Numbered from the stretch's first letter, positions 7,656-17,280 are shown. The stretch is 64,000 nucleotides of DNA from Bacteroides sp. ET71 (GCF_023336905.1 NZ_JAMBLS010000003.1:124001-188000); one strand, 5' to 3'. A program made the numbers and translations. The notes: generated by a model not told the origin, from the sequence alone.

Positions 7656-9122
7656 TCAGGCCGTGACGGGCGGCTGCGCGCCGTCCTGGGCCACGATGAG
7701 CAGCGTGTCGCCGGGCAGTAGCTGCAGGTCGCCGTTGGGCACCAGGAAGCGGTCGTCGCGCTTCACCAGCATCACCAGCACGCCCCGGGGGAAGGGGATG
7801 TCGCGTATATGGTCGCCCTGTGCCAACATCTTCTTGGTGCAGCGCAGCTCGTGGAGGCTGCTGTCCATCGTGTCCGGGAACTCGATGCCGAAGAAGTCCG
7901 GTTTCTCCTCCACCGGGTCGCACAGGTCGAGCCGCCGGGCCGCCCAGGGCAGGGTCATGCCTTGGGCCACGAGCGAGATGAGGGTGACGAAGAAGACGAT
8001 GTTGAATATCTGCTCGCCGCCGGGCACCTGCGCCACGACGGGATAGGTGGCGAACAGGATGGGGGCCGCGCCACGCAGGCCGACCCACGAGACAAACAGC
8101 TTGGACTTGCGCCCGATGCGGCGGCCGAAGGGCAGCAGGCTGAGCCAGACGCTGGCGGGACGGGCCACGAACATCATGAAGAGGCTGACCAGCACGGCGG
8201 TGACCGTGACGCCCAGCATCTCGTGCGGGTTGACCAGCAGGCCCAGGACGAGGAACATGACCACCTGAAGCAGCCAGGTGACGCCGTTGAGGAAGGTACA
8301 GGTCTCTTTCTTGTGTACCAGGCGGCTGTTGCCGATGACCAGGCCGGCCAGGTAGACGGCGAGGTAGCCGTTGCCTTTCAGCAGGAACGTGCCGCAGTAG
8401 ATGATAAAGGCGAAGCTGACCATGAGGACAGGATACAGTTCTTCGTTCTTCAGGTCGATGCGGTTGACCAGCCAGACGGCTGCCTTGCCCAGCAGGAAGC
8501 CGGCCGCCGCGCCCACGGCAAACTGGAGGACGAGCGAGAGGGCGATGTCGCCTGCCGAGAACCCGCCCGACTGGACGACTTGGATGAGGACGATGGTCAG
8601 CAGGTAGGCCATGGGGTCGTTACTGCCGCTCTCCAGCTCCAGCATCGGACGCAGGTTGTGGCGCAGGTTAATGCGCTGCGTGCGCAGGATGTTGAACACC
8701 GAGGCCGAGTCGGTGGACGACATCGTGGCGGCCAGCAGCAGCGAGCCCAGCAGGCTGAAGCCTATCTCGGTGTGTTGCCAGCCGGAGATGAGGTAGATAA
8801 ACAGTCCGGTCAGCGCCGTAGTGCACAAGACACCCACCGTGGACAGCATGACGCCCGGCAGCGCCACGGGGCGGATTTCGGACAGCTTCGTGTCCATGCC
8901 GCCGCTGAACAGGATGACGCACAAGGCGACGGTCCCCACGGCCTGCGCCTGCCCGGCGTTGTCGAACTGTATGCCCAGCCCGTCGGTGCCGAACAGCATG
9001 CCTGCCACGAGGAACATCAACAAAGTCGGGATACCGAAACGGTACCCCGTCCTGCAAATCACGATGCTGCCGAAGATAAGCAACGAGCCTACCAGCAGCC
9101 CAATCTCCAACGATATGTTCAT
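7656..9122 (-). CDS. Potassium/proton antiporter (CPA1, CvrA/NhaP2 type)
   Basis: A 488-aa inner-membrane cation/proton antiporter. Some 12-13 hydrophobic segments span residues 1-390, with the family-typical MSSTDSASVFNIL and ELESGSNDPMAY stretches that carry the ion-binding acidic residues, and WVGLRGAAPILFATYP near residue 345. The cytoplasmic tail (residues 400-485, FPRGVLVMLVKRDDRFLVP) is a TrkA-C regulatory domain. It exports K+ or Na+ in exchange for protons. The gene follows a 79-aa winged-helix protein by 19 nt, so they probably share a transcript from 9447. Confidence 0.93.
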   Translation of the reverse strand: MNISLEIGLLVGSLLIFGSIVICRTGYRFGIPTLLMFLVAGMLFGTDGLGIQFDNAGQAQAVGTVALCVILFSGGMDTKLSEIRPVALPGVMLSTVGVLCTTALTGLFIYLISGWQHTEIGFSLLGSLLLAATMSSTDSASVFNILRTQRINLRHNLRPMLELESGSNDPMAYLLTIVLIQVVQSGGFSAGDIALSLVLQFAVGAAAGFLLGKAAVWLVNRIDLKNEELYPVLMVSFAFIIYCGTFLLKGNGYLAVYLAGLVIGNSRLVHKKETCTFLNGVTWLLQVVMFLVLGLLVNPHEMLGVTVTAVLVSLFMMFVARPASVWLSLLPFGRRIGRKSKLFVSWVGLRGAAPILFATYPVVAQVPGGEQIFNIVFFVTLISLVAQGMTLPWAARRLDLCDPVEEKPDFFGIEFPDTMDSSLHELRCTKKMLAQGDHIRDIPFPRGVLVMLVKRDDRFLVPNGDLQLLPGDTLLIVAQDGAQPPVTA

Positions 9123-9141
9123 GGCCGTTCCGGACGCGCGC

Positions 9142-9381
9142 TTACAGGTAATACTCTACGTGCACCGTCAGCGTACCGCCGTGCGTCTGCCCGTTCTCGC
9201 CGAAATCCACCTTGTCTTCGCGTGCCAGCCAGCCCACGGCCGCATAAAAGTCGGGGGTCGACAGGCCGGAAGCCTCCTGCAGCTTCTCCAAGTCCCACAC
9301 GTGGTTGTTCTGCTGGGCAGCCATCAGGCGCCACAGCACGCCGGCGTTTTCTCCAATCTGAATTTTGTCCATAGTTGTCAA
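9142..9381 (-). CDS. Winged helix-turn-helix protein (DUF2582-like)
   Basis: A 79-aa protein: IGENAGVLWRLM ... LSTPDFYAAVGWLAREDKVDF ... TLTVHVEYYL is the compact winged-helix pattern of the short Bacteroides family usually annotated DUF2582. It is the first gene of an operon with the K+/H+ antiporter and could regulate it, which is inference. The start could be Met1 or Met4. The related 72-aa protein at 7287-7505 lies just beyond the antiporter. Confidence 0.85.
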   Translation of the reverse strand: MTTMDKIQIGENAGVLWRLMAAQQNNHVWDLEKLQEASGLSTPDFYAAVGWLAREDKVDFGENGQTHGGTLTVHVEYYL

Positions 9382-9417
9382 TGCGTTTACGTGTTGTTAA
9401 AAACTAATTGCTCCGGA

Positions 9418-9447
9418 CAAAGTAAAGGATTTCCGCCGAGAATCAAG
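9418..9447 (-). promoter_or_regulatory. Probable promoter of winged-helix/antiporter operon
   Basis: On the minus strand, CTTG (9444-9447), 18 nt, then TTACTTTG (9418-9425). The -7 box has TT for TA, the same variant seen upstream of 7505 and 61531. Confidence 0.45.
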
Positions 9448-9525
9448 TTGTCTGAAATGCTACAAAACCATTGCGTTTCACTTCTTTTAACCTTTCTTCC
9501 CGTCGGCCTGCGCCGCCCGGCCACT

Positions 9526-9600
9526 CCGCACAAGGGGCGTGCCTGTTGTCCGGACGGGGAACGGCTCTTGCGCGTCGGGGCGGCACGCCCCTCTGCGGGT
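9526..9600 (-). repeat. 22-nt-period intergenic repeat
   Basis: Three to four GC-rich units with spacing of 21-24 nt. Read on the minus strand, one unit begins CCGGACAACAGGC and is followed by CGCCCCTTG, closely matching the unit at 44582. It lies just past the stop codon of the DUF4890 gene. Confidence 0.6.
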
Positions 9601-10136
9601 CATTCTCCGGGCTTCTCCGCCTTCTCCGGCCGGGGGCGCGGGGAGCGTGCCTGCAACTCCTTCCAGCGGGCAAACTGCTCGTCGGTCAGGATTTTCTTCA
9701 TCTTCTTCTCCCGCTTCCGGGCCTGCTCCGCCAGTTGTTCGGCACGGTCGGCGTGGTCAGCGGGCGGCATGGGCGGCCGTCCCTCCCCCATCATGGGCGG
9801 GAATCCCCCTTCGGGTATCGGCGGACGCCGGCCCTCGCCGGGCGGCATGGGCATCCCGGAAGGAGGAGCGGGGAAATGCGCCTCCAGACGCTCTTTCTGC
9901 GCCTTCAGGTTCAGTTTGTACACCTTCTTGTACTGTTTCTCCGTCAGTTGCAACTCCTCTTTCAGACGGTCGGTCTCGGCCCGCGCCGCCTCTTCGGGGT
10001 TAGGAACTTCTGCCAGACGCGGATGGCGCCCGTGCAGCGAATCGGGAGGCAGCGGCCTTCCGGGCCCTTCCTCCTGTGCGGCAGCCTGTCCCCAGCAGAG
10101 GCAGGCGGCCGCGGCTAAAAGCAACAATTTCTTCAT
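9600..10136 (-). CDS. DUF4890-like periplasmic protein
   Basis: A 178-aa protein with signal peptide MKKLLLLAAAACLCWGQAAA and cleavage after AAA-Q. The mature part has a helical stretch (residues 50-80: RLKEELQLTEKQYKKVYKL), a Pro/Gly/Met-rich linker (residues 92-128) and a second helix ending in ILTDEQFARWKEL. This repeated L-T-x-x-Q pattern resembles the LTXXQ motif of CpxP/Spy-type periplasmic chaperones and DUF4890 proteins. An upstream in-frame Met at 10271 is rejected because the signal peptide and the promoter place the start at 10136. Confidence 0.8.
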   Translation of the reverse strand: MKKLLLLAAAACLCWGQAAAQEEGPGRPLPPDSLHGRHPRLAEVPNPEEAARAETDRLKEELQLTEKQYKKVYKLNLKAQKERLEAHFPAPPSGMPMPPGEGRRPPIPEGGFPPMMGEGRPPMPPADHADRAEQLAEQARKREKKMKKILTDEQFARWKELQARSPRPRPEKAEKPGE

Positions 10137-10161
10137 GGTTATCACAGATTGATGTTCACCG

Positions 10162-10193
10162 CAAAGGTAAAGGCCGAGGGGGCGGCAGGCAAA
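10162..10193 (-). promoter_or_regulatory. Promoter of the DUF4890 gene
   Basis: Minus strand: TTTG (10190-10193), 20 nt, TACCTTTG (10162-10169). A perfect consensus that fixes the start at 10136. Confidence 0.85.
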
Positions 10194-10235
10194 TGAAATC
10201 GACGGGCAGGGGGATTTTGTGGACGAAGAAGGCGT

Positions 10236-10283
10236 AAAAAAAGCATATCCGCCCCGGCCCTTGTCGGCCAACGGCGGATATGC
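10236..10283 (-). terminator. Rho-independent terminator of typA
   Basis: The perfect 11-nt arms GCATATCCGCC (10243-10253) and GGCGGATATGC (10273-10283), followed on the minus strand by seven Ts (10236-10242). Confidence 0.9.
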
Positions 10284-10316
10284 CCGATGTATGTGAAACG
10301 CGACGCCCGCCCCCCG

Positions 10317-12122
10317 TCAGTCCTTGCGGTTGGCGCGCTTGCGTTCGTTCTCGTCCAGAATCACCTTGCGCATGCGCATCGACTTGGGGGTGACTTCGAC
10401 GTATTCATCGCCCTTGATGTATTCCAGCGCCTCTTCCAGCGAGAATTGCACGGGGGGGATGAGACGCGCCTTCTCGTCGGAGCCGCTGGCGCGCATGTTG
10501 GTCAGCTTCTTCGACTTGGTGACGTTGACCACCAAGTCATTCTCGTGGCTGTGCTCGCCCACCACCTGGCCGGCGTACACCTCTTCTTGCGGGAAGATGA
10601 AGAAGCGGCCGCGGTCTTGCAGCTTGTCAATGGCGTAGGCGAACGCCGTGCCGGTCTCCATCGCTATCATCGAACCGTTCGTGCGCCTCTCTATCTCACC
10701 CTTGTAGGGCTGATACTCCTTGAAGCGGTGCGCCATAATGGCCTCGCCCGCGCTGGCGGTCAGCACGTTGGTGCGCAGGCCGATGATGCCGCGCGACGGC
10801 ATGTCGAACTCCAGGTTGACGCGGTCCCCGCCGGCGGTCTCCATCTTCTGCATCTCGCCCTTGCGGCGCGTGACCATGTCGATAATCTTGCTCGCATATT
10901 CCTCGGGCACGTTGATGGTCAGCTCCTCGACCGGTTCGCAGCGCACGCCGTCTATCTCCTTGAAGATGACCTGCGGCTGCCCCACCTGCAGTTCGTAGCC
11001 CTCGCGGCGCATGGTTTCGATGAGGACGGAGAGGTGCAGCACGCCTCGGCCCGAGACCACCCACTTGCCGTCTTCCTCGCTCTTGCGCACGCGCAGGGCC
11101 AGGTTCTTGTCGAGCTCCTTCATCAACCGGTCCTGAATGTGGCGCGAGGTGACGTACTTGCCCTCGCGGCCGAAGAAGGGAGAGTCGTTTATTGTGAACA
11201 GCATGCTCATGGTCGGCTCGTCTATGGCGATGGGGGGCAGCGGCTCAGGGTTGTCGTAGTCGCACACGGTGTCGCCAATCTCGAATCCCTCGATGCCCAC
11301 CAGCGCGCAGATGTCGCCGGACGAGACTTCGGGCACGCGCTTGCGGCCCATGCCCTCGAAGGTGTGCAGTTCCTTGATTTTGGTCTTCAGGATGGTGCCG
11401 TCACGCTTGGCCAGGGATACGTTCATGCCCTCGCGCAGCGTGCCGCGGTGCACGCGCCCCACGGCGATGCGGCCTGTATAAGATGAGAAGTCGAGCGACG
11501 TCACCAGCATCTGCGGCGTTCCCTCCAGTTGCTCGGGGGCGGGGATGTTTTCCAGGATGCAGTCCAGCAGGGCGGTGATGTCGGTCGTCGGCTTCCGCCA
11601 GTCGGTGCTCATCCAGTTATTCTTGGCCGAGCCGTAGATGACGGGGAAGTCCAGTTGCTCTTCCGTTGCATTGAGGCTGAACATCAGGTCGAACACCATC
11701 TCGTAGACTTCTTCCGGCCGGCAGTTCGGCTTGTCCACTTTGTTCACCACCACGATAGGCTTCAGCCCAATCTGCAAGGCCTTCTGCAAGACGAAGCGCG
11801 TCTGCGGCATGGGTCCCTCGAAGGCGTCGACCAGCAGCAGGCAGCCGTCGGCCATGTTGAGCACGCGCTCCACTTCTCCTCCGAAGTCACTGTGTCCCGG
11901 CGTGTCGATGATGTTGATTTTCGTTCCTTTGTACGTGATGGATACGTTTTTCGAGAGGATGGTGATGCCCCTTTCGCGCTCCAGGTCGTTGTTATCCAGC
12001 ATTAATTCACCCGTGCTCTGGTTGTCGCGAAACAGGTGTCCGGCCAAGAGCATCTTATCTACCAGCGTTGTCTTGCCATGGTCCACGTGGGCTATGATGG
12101 CAATGTTTCTAATGTTCTGCAT
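10317..12122 (-). CDS. typA: Ribosome-associated GTPase TypA/BipA
   Basis: A translational GTPase of 601 aa that acts on the ribosome and aids 50S assembly and stress adaptation. G1 is AHVDHGKTT (residues 11-19), G3 is DTPGHSDF and G4 is NKVDKPN. Domains II and III and the BipA-specific C-terminus ([28 protein letters not shown]) are all present. The minus-strand -7 box TATCTTTG at 12146-12153 precedes the start, and a strong terminator follows. It is encoded just after the M50-like gene but with its own -7 box. Confidence 0.97.
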   Translation of the reverse strand: MQNIRNIAIIAHVDHGKTTLVDKMLLAGHLFRDNQSTGELMLDNNDLERERGITILSKNVSITYKGTKINIIDTPGHSDFGGEVERVLNMADGCLLLVDAFEGPMPQTRFVLQKALQIGLKPIVVVNKVDKPNCRPEEVYEMVFDLMFSLNATEEQLDFPVIYGSAKNNWMSTDWRKPTTDITALLDCILENIPAPEQLEGTPQMLVTSLDFSSYTGRIAVGRVHRGTLREGMNVSLAKRDGTILKTKIKELHTFEGMGRKRVPEVSSGDICALVGIEGFEIGDTVCDYDNPEPLPPIAIDEPTMSMLFTINDSPFFGREGKYVTSRHIQDRLMKELDKNLALRVRKSEEDGKWVVSGRGVLHLSVLIETMRREGYELQVGQPQVIFKEIDGVRCEPVEELTINVPEEYASKIIDMVTRRKGEMQKMETAGGDRVNLEFDMPSRGIIGLRTNVLTASAGEAIMAHRFKEYQPYKGEIERRTNGSMIAMETGTAFAYAIDKLQDRGRFFIFPQEEVYAGQVVGEHSHENDLVVNVTKSKKLTNMRASGSDEKARLIPPVQFSLEEALEYIKGDEYVEVTPKSMRMRKVILDENERKRANRKD

Positions 12123-12157
12123 ACTATACCTATTGTTTCCGGGCGCAAAGATACGGG

Positions 12158-13318
12158 TTATTCGGCAGATATCCTACATTTTTCTGCCAGTTCCTCCATC
12201 AGCCGGATGTCCATCGTCGCCTCGCCTTGCATGAGATAGTCGTCGCGCCGGCGGCAGACGTCGGCCAGGATGCTGTTTGCGCGGGCCTCGTCGGCGTCCA
12301 GGCAGCGGGCCACGGCGAAGAGGATGCGCTGCTTCGCACTGCTCGTGCGGCTGTGGGCCGTGACGTAGGTCTTCAGTTGCTCCGTCCAGAGGGAGCGGGC
12401 GCGGTCTGTCCGGCCCAGCATGAGGAGGGTGAAGATGAGTTCGGCCTCGGTCTCCAGGCGAATCAGGCCGAGCAACTGGTCGCGGTGGGCATAGACGCCG
12501 TCCAGCAAGGTGCAGGCCTCGTCCCAACGGCCGCTGTCTTGCAGGCGGGAGGCTTGCATCAGGGGTATGGAGACTTGCATCAGGTCCGAATAGTCGATGG
12601 CTGTGTCGGACGACGGGAACCATTCGTCCGGGAGAGAGCGGGGGCTCGTGCCCGTCTGGATGAGGGCGGCGGCGGTGAGTTGTATCCACATGTAGCGGAG
12701 GTCGGCAGGGCGGCGGCGGAGCAGGACGATGTTGCAGGCGTCGTTGCACAAGCCGCCCATCTTGGCAGGGATGCCGTTGAGCGCGGCCAGCAGCAGCCCC
12801 ATCAGCCCGAACAGCAACAGGAAGAGCCGGAGCCAGAAGGGCATCCCGTCCACCCAGGCCCAGAGGCCGAGGGCAAGGAGCGCCGAGAGCAGGTTGGCGG
12901 CAACCCCGCCGGCGTAGTACCAGAAGTAGGGCACTCGGTCGTCGGGACCGCCCGGGGGTGCGAGGAGGCATTGCCCGCCCGTCCCCGCCAGCTTGTAACG
13001 CTTCAGGCGCAAGCGCCCGTCTTGGCGGACGAGGGTCAGGCTGAACACGCGGAAAGAGAGGAAGCGGTAGCCCGACAGCAGGCCGCACACCAGGTGGCCG
13101 GCCTCGTGCAGCAGCACTTGCAGGAAGAGGCAGAAGAACATCAGCAGCACACCCGCCAGGGCACAGGCCGCTATCGTCAGTACGCCCATCCGGGCCACTC
13201 CGCGGCCGAACTCGGCCAACGATATTTCTCCGAACAGGGCGACAGACGCCACAACCAGCACCGCACCGATAAGGGCGCCGACCAGGAAAGGGAGCAAGTG
13301 TTTCAAAACTTTCTTCAT
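12158..13318 (-). CDS. M50-like membrane metallopeptidase with helical tail
   Basis: A 386-aa protein. Three N-terminal hydrophobic segments carry HEAGH (His71-Glu72, His75), the zinc site of site-2-type proteases. A second membrane block has [13 protein letters not shown], which may be the counterpart of the family's distal Asn/Asp region. Residues 230-386 are soluble and helical, with a TPR-like look ([20 protein letters not shown]). The start ATG at 13318 overlaps the stop of the upstream gene as ATGA, so I prefer it to the ATG nine bases earlier. The substrate is unknown. Similar Bacteroides proteins are annotated only as hypothetical or M50. Confidence 0.7.
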   Translation of the reverse strand: MKKVLKHLLPFLVGALIGAVLVVASVALFGEISLAEFGRGVARMGVLTIAACALAGVLLMFFCLFLQVLLHEAGHLVCGLLSGYRFLSFRVFSLTLVRQDGRLRLKRYKLAGTGGQCLLAPPGGPDDRVPYFWYYAGGVAANLLSALLALGLWAWVDGMPFWLRLFLLLFGLMGLLLAALNGIPAKMGGLCNDACNIVLLRRRPADLRYMWIQLTAAALIQTGTSPRSLPDEWFPSSDTAIDYSDLMQVSIPLMQASRLQDSGRWDEACTLLDGVYAHRDQLLGLIRLETEAELIFTLLMLGRTDRARSLWTEQLKTYVTAHSRTSSAKQRILFAVARCLDADEARANSILADVCRRRDDYLMQGEATMDIRLMEELAEKCRISAE

Positions 13319-14892
13319 GGGTGACATTCGTTAGGTGCCTGAAGATGCTTCACCAGCCAGCGGTCGATGTTGCGCGTCTCGCTGCTGAAGTTGACGCCCA
13401 CGCAGAAGACCCGGCGCGTGTCCGCGACGAAGGGGCGGGCATAGTGTTTGTCCTCAATCTGCCGCAGGGCCTCTTCGGCGGTGCCGTCCAGCTTGAACTC
13501 CATGACGTAGACGAAGCGGTCGGTCTGCAGCACCAGGTCGATGCGCCCCTCTGAGGTGTGGTACTCCACCTGCACGTAGAAGCCTATCAGCTTGAAAACG
13601 ATGAAAAGGATGTTCTGGTAGTGTAGCTCGCGGTCGCGTGCCAACTCGTAGGGCGTATCGGCAAAGAAGCTTTGCAGGCGGAGAAAGAAGGCGTCGATGT
13701 CTCCCCCCTCTACCTCGTGCACGAACTGGCCTATTTGGAAGCGCCCCTCGGCCTCGTTGACGTGGGCGTAGTTGGGCAGCAGGAAGTTGACGAACCCTTC
13801 TTCCACCTCCCGGTTGGGGAAGCCCAGTTGGTAGAGGCCGAAGCGGCTGTCGTAGCCTTTCAGGGTGAGGTAGCCCGCCTGGTAGAGCATGGCGATGGAC
13901 GAGAGGTTGCTGGGCACGGCGTTGTTCAGGACCTCGACCGTGGTCTGCACGTGTGCCATGCGATACAGGTCGTAGCGTTCGCGCTGCAACAGTTCTACCA
14001 GGAAGGTGGGCGTGCCCGTCTCGAACCAATAGCTGCCGAACTCCATCCGGGCAAACGTGCAGAGCAGGCTGAAGGGATTGTACAGTCCGGGCGACAGGCG
14101 GCTGAAGTGGTAGCCGTCGTACATCTCGCGCAGCTTGTCGCAGGTTTCCTCGTAGGTCAGGCCCGTGGCGGCGGCCAGTTGGTGAAGCTCGGGGTCGAGA
14201 TGGCGGCGGATTTCCTCCTCGGTGATGCCGCACAGGGTGGCGAAGCGGTTGTCCATCGAGATGTCCATCAGGTTGTTCAGGTCGCTGAAGACGCTGACCT
14301 TGCTGAACTTCGACACGCCGGTCAGGAGAGTGAAGCGGATGTAGGGGTCGCAGCTCTTCACCACGCCGTAGAAGGCCTTCAGCGTGGCCCGGTAGTCGTC
14401 GGCCAGCGTCTTGTTGCCGATGGCCTGCAGCAAGGGCTTGTCGTATTCGTCTATCAGGATGACGACTTGGCGGCCGGTCGTCTCGAAGGCGCGCCTGATG
14501 ACGCCTTGGAAGCGCAAGCCTGCTCCCGTCTCGGAAGGGTTAGCCCCGTAAAGCTTCTCCCAACGGCACAACGTGTCGTTCAGTATCTCATCCAGTGAAG
14601 TTTCGTATTCATACTTTTGTGTGTTCAGGTCGAGGTGCAGCACGGGATATTCCTTCCACTCCTGCTCCAGCTGCTCCATGGCCAGCCCCTTGAACAAGTC
14701 TTTCCGCCCCTGGAAATAGGCCTCCAGCGTGGAGACCAACAGGCTCTTGCCGAAACGGCGCGGGCGGCCGAGGAAGTAATATTGCCCTCCTTGAACCAGT
14801 TGATACACCAATTCAGTCTTATCAATATAGAAATAGTCACCTTCACGAACTTTTTCAAAGCTCTGTATGCCTATCGGGTATTTCTTCTCCAT
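13315..14892 (-). CDS. AAA-ATPase-like protein with PD-(D/E)XK domain (DUF1703)
   Basis: A 525-aa protein with the architecture AAA-ATPase-like (PF09820 type) plus PD-(D/E)XK nuclease-like tail (DUF1703 type). The N-terminus has the family start KKYPIGIQSFEKVREGDYFYIDKT and the P-loop variant GRPRRFGKSLL (residues 42-52). VVILIDEYDKPL is the Walker B. Near the end, GRIDLVLQ and VYVMEFKLDG give the D...ExK nuclease pattern. These proteins are often multi-copy in Bacteroidetes and their role is not established. It is translationally coupled to the M50-like gene by a 4-nt overlap and has its own promoter. Confidence 0.9.
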   Translation of the reverse strand: MEKKYPIGIQSFEKVREGDYFYIDKTELVYQLVQGGQYYFLGRPRRFGKSLLVSTLEAYFQGRKDLFKGLAMEQLEQEWKEYPVLHLDLNTQKYEYETSLDEILNDTLCRWEKLYGANPSETGAGLRFQGVIRRAFETTGRQVVILIDEYDKPLLQAIGNKTLADDYRATLKAFYGVVKSCDPYIRFTLLTGVSKFSKVSVFSDLNNLMDISMDNRFATLCGITEEEIRRHLDPELHQLAAATGLTYEETCDKLREMYDGYHFSRLSPGLYNPFSLLCTFARMEFGSYWFETGTPTFLVELLQRERYDLYRMAHVQTTVEVLNNAVPSNLSSIAMLYQAGYLTLKGYDSRFGLYQLGFPNREVEEGFVNFLLPNYAHVNEAEGRFQIGQFVHEVEGGDIDAFFLRLQSFFADTPYELARDRELHYQNILFIVFKLIGFYVQVEYHTSEGRIDLVLQTDRFVYVMEFKLDGTAEEALRQIEDKHYARPFVADTRRVFCVGVNFSSETRNIDRWLVKHLQAPNECHP

Positions 14893-14917
14893 AGTCCTTC
14901 TCGTTTGAATCCACAGG

Positions 14918-14949
14918 CAAAGATAACGTTTTGCGGCCTAAAAGCAAGG
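14918..14949 (-). promoter_or_regulatory. Promoter of the AAA-ATPase/M50 operon
   Basis: Minus strand: CTTG (14946-14949), 20 nt, TATCTTTG (14918-14925). Divergent from the rpsO promoter 50 bp away. Confidence 0.7.
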
Positions 14950-14997
14950 TACACACGCGGTTTTTTCCGCCGCCGGGCGAAATTCTTGCGCCAAAGC

Positions 14998-15028
14998 ATT
15001 GCAGTATGAAAGATAATGCGTACCTTTG
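14998..15028 (+). promoter_or_regulatory. Promoter of rpsO
   Basis: ATTG (14998-15001), 19 nt, TACCTTTG (15021-15028). It leads to a leader of roughly 38 nt and decides the start at 15073 rather than the in-frame ATG at 15016, which lies inside the promoter. Confidence 0.75.
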
Positions 15029-15072
15029 CGCCCCGTAAAGAGACTATATTAACTATTTATTCATTTAACACT

Positions 15073-15342
15073 ATGTATTTAGACGCTGCTAAAAAGCAAG
15101 AAATCTTCAGCAAGTACGGAAAGTCTAACACTGATACTGGTTCCGCCGAGTCCCAGATTGCTTTGTTTTCCTACCGTATTGCCCGTCTGACTGAGCACCT
15201 GAAGCTCAACAGAAAAGATTATAGCACTGAAAGAGCTCTGACTATGCTGGTAGGTAAGCGCCGCGCCCTGTTGGACTATCTGAAGGACCGCGACATCGAA
15301 CGCTACCGCGACATCGTGAAGGAGCTGGGCTTGCGCAAGTAA
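15073..15342 (+). CDS. rpsO: 30S ribosomal protein S15
   Basis: A primary rRNA-binding protein of the 30S platform, 89 aa, the normal length. The family-typical stretch TGSAESQIALFSYRIARLTEHL and the C-terminal RRALLDYLKDRDIERYRDIVKELGLRK are complete. The start is the ATG of MYLDAAKK; the longer in-frame extension overlaps the promoter. Base composition is less GC-rich than neighbouring genes, as expected for a highly expressed gene. Monocistronic, ending in a bidirectional terminator. Confidence 0.98.
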   Translation: MYLDAAKKQEIFSKYGKSNTDTGSAESQIALFSYRIARLTEHLKLNRKDYSTERALTMLVGKRRALLDYLKDRDIERYRDIVKELGLRK

Positions 15343-15361
15343 ACCACTTGCCCGCACGAGG

Positions 15362-15405
15362 AAAAAGAAGAGGGTGTGTCCGCCGGGACGCACCCTCTTC
15401 TTTTT
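15362..15405. terminator. Bidirectional terminator, rpsO / acyl-CoA synthetase
   Basis: The arms AAAAAGAAGAGGGTG and CACCCTCTTCTTTTT are exact complements with A and T tracts on either side, so the hairpin can stop transcripts from both strands. Confidence 0.92.
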
Positions 15406-15417
15406 CTCCCCCGGACC

Positions 15418-17253
15418 TCACAGGCCGGCGGCGTGCTGCGCGGCCTCGGCTTCGGCATACATGCGGTCTATCTCGTCCTTGAAATGCTCGCTGACCACCG
15501 ACCGCCGCAGCTTGAGCGTATTGGTCAGCTCGCCCTGCTCCATGCTGAAGGGACGGGACAGGAGCGTGAAGCGCTTCACCTGCTCGTAGTGGGCAAACTG
15601 CTGTTGCAGCGTGGCGATGCGGGCCTGAAAGAGCGCGATGATTTTGGGATGGCGCAGCAGCTCATCCAGCGAACTGTAGGTGATGCCCTTGCGCGCGGCA
15701 TACTCCTTGACGTACTCGTAGACGGGGACTATCAGGGCGGAGACGAACTTGCGCCGGTCGGCGATGATGGCAATCTGGTCGATATAACGGTCGATGGCCA
15801 GGCGGGTCTCCAGCGCCTGGGGCGAGATGTACTTGCCGTTCGAAGTCTTGAACAGCTCCTTGATGCGCCCGGTCAGGAACAGGAAGCCGTCGCGCAGGTA
15901 GCCCGCATCGCCCGTGTGGAACCAGCCGTCCGCATCGAAAGCCGCGGCGGTGGAGACGGGTTTCTTGTAATAGCCGTCGGTGATGCTGCGGCCCCGCAGC
16001 AGGATTTCCTGGTTGTCGGCAATGCGCACCTCCAGCCCCGGGATGACGCGCCCCACCGAGCCTATGCAGAACCCCTTGACGGGGAAGAGCGAGACGGTGG
16101 CCGTCGATTCCGTCAGGCCGTAGCCCACCATCATGTTCAGCCCCACGGAGTGTGCGAAGCGGCAGATTTCGTCGCTCACGGCAGCGCCGGCCGTCGGGAA
16201 GAAGTTGCCGTTCTCCAGCCCGATGGTCTTCTTCAACAAGGCGTAGACGGTCTTCTCGTAAAACTTATACTTCATGCGCAGCATCAGCGGGGGCGTCTTG
16301 CCCTCGTTCACGTAGTCCACGTTGTGCAGTTCGCCCGTCTTCAGCGCGTCCATCATCAGGGCCCGGCGCAGGGGACTTTCGCGGGCGATGCGCTCGTGCA
16401 CGCCCTGGTAGACCTTCTCCCAGAATCGCGGGACACTGCACATCACCGTGGGCCTCACCTCGCGAAGCGACTGCTGCACGTCGGCCGGCCGCAGGTTGAC
16501 ACAGACCAGGACACCGCGGCGCAGGCAGAAGTAAGTCCACGCCTTCTCGAAGATGTGCGTCAGCGGCAGGAAGTCGAGCGACACGTCGCGGTCGGTCAAG
16601 ACGCTGAGCAGCTTGTCGTGCGTGCGGAAGATTTCGTCGTAGTTGCTGTGGCGTAGCATCACGCCCTTGGGTTCGCCGGTGGTGCCCGACGTGTAGAGTA
16701 TGTTCACCAGGTCGTGCTCATCGCCCCGGGCCGTGCGCGCGTCGACCTCGGCCTGGTGCGGGCATCCCTGGCCCAACTGCAAGAACTCGTCCCAATAGAC
16801 CGACGTCTGGTCGCGCGGGTCGCGCCGCACCGAGCGGTCGAAGATAATCATCTGGAGCAGCGACTCGCAATAGCCGAACACGGAGAAAGCGGCGTCGTAC
16901 TGAAACTGTTCGCCCACAAAGAGATAGCGTATGGCGGCGTCGCCCACGATGTACTGCACCTGCAAGGCCGAGCTGGTGGCGTAGAGCGGGATGGTGACGG
17001 CGCGGTTGGCAAAGGCGGCGAAGTCCACCGCCAGACATTCAGGCTTGTTTTGCGAGAAGATGCCCACGTTCTCCCCCTCCTGCACGCCGAGCGCCACGAG
17101 TGCGCTGGCCGCCGTGCGCACGGTCCGTTCGAAGTCCTTCCACGACACGGGCACCCACGTCCCCGTGCCATAATCCCTGTATTTCAGTGCCGTCCTATCG
17201 CCATATTTGGCCGCCTGCCGCTGCACCAGTACCGCCATTTCCTGTTGAGCCAT
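15418..17253 (-). CDS. Long-chain acyl-CoA synthetase (AMP-forming)
   Basis: Activates fatty acids to acyl-CoA through an acyl-adenylate. 611 aa, full length for the FadD/FAA-like group. The ATP motif YTSGTTGEPKG is at residues 187-197. GYGLTES, the later GWFHTGDAGYLRDG, and GRIKELFKTSNGKYISP supply the A5, A7 and A8/A10-type motifs. Lys in NGKYISP is the expected catalytic Lys. The gene has its own promoter and ends at the shared terminator with rpsO. It is probably used for phospholipid remodelling or exogenous fatty acids. Confidence 0.95.
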   Translation of the reverse strand: MAQQEMAVLVQRQAAKYGDRTALKYRDYGTGTWVPVSWKDFERTVRTAASALVALGVQEGENVGIFSQNKPECLAVDFAAFANRAVTIPLYATSSALQVQYIVGDAAIRYLFVGEQFQYDAAFSVFGYCESLLQMIIFDRSVRRDPRDQTSVYWDEFLQLGQGCPHQAEVDARTARGDEHDLVNILYTSGTTGEPKGVMLRHSNYDEIFRTHDKLLSVLTDRDVSLDFLPLTHIFEKAWTYFCLRRGVLVCVNLRPADVQQSLREVRPTVMCSVPRFWEKVYQGVHERIARESPLRRALMMDALKTGELHNVDYVNEGKTPPLMLRMKYKFYEKTVYALLKKTIGLENGNFFPTAGAAVSDEICRFAHSVGLNMMVGYGLTESTATVSLFPVKGFCIGSVGRVIPGLEVRIADNQEILLRGRSITDGYYKKPVSTAAAFDADGWFHTGDAGYLRDGFLFLTGRIKELFKTSNGKYISPQALETRLAIDRYIDQIAIIADRRKFVSALIVPVYEYVKEYAARKGITYSSLDELLRHPKIIALFQARIATLQQQFAHYEQVKRFTLLSRPFSMEQGELTNTLKLRRSVVSEHFKDEIDRMYAEAEAAQHAAGL

Positions 17254-17280
17254 GATGATGTGCTTTTTAGTGAGACGTCA

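Noticed and set aside
7809-9374. 521-codon plus-strand open frame
   Set aside because: Antisense to the antiporter and the winged-helix gene; made of Asp/Gln/His/Glu-rich shadow sequence.
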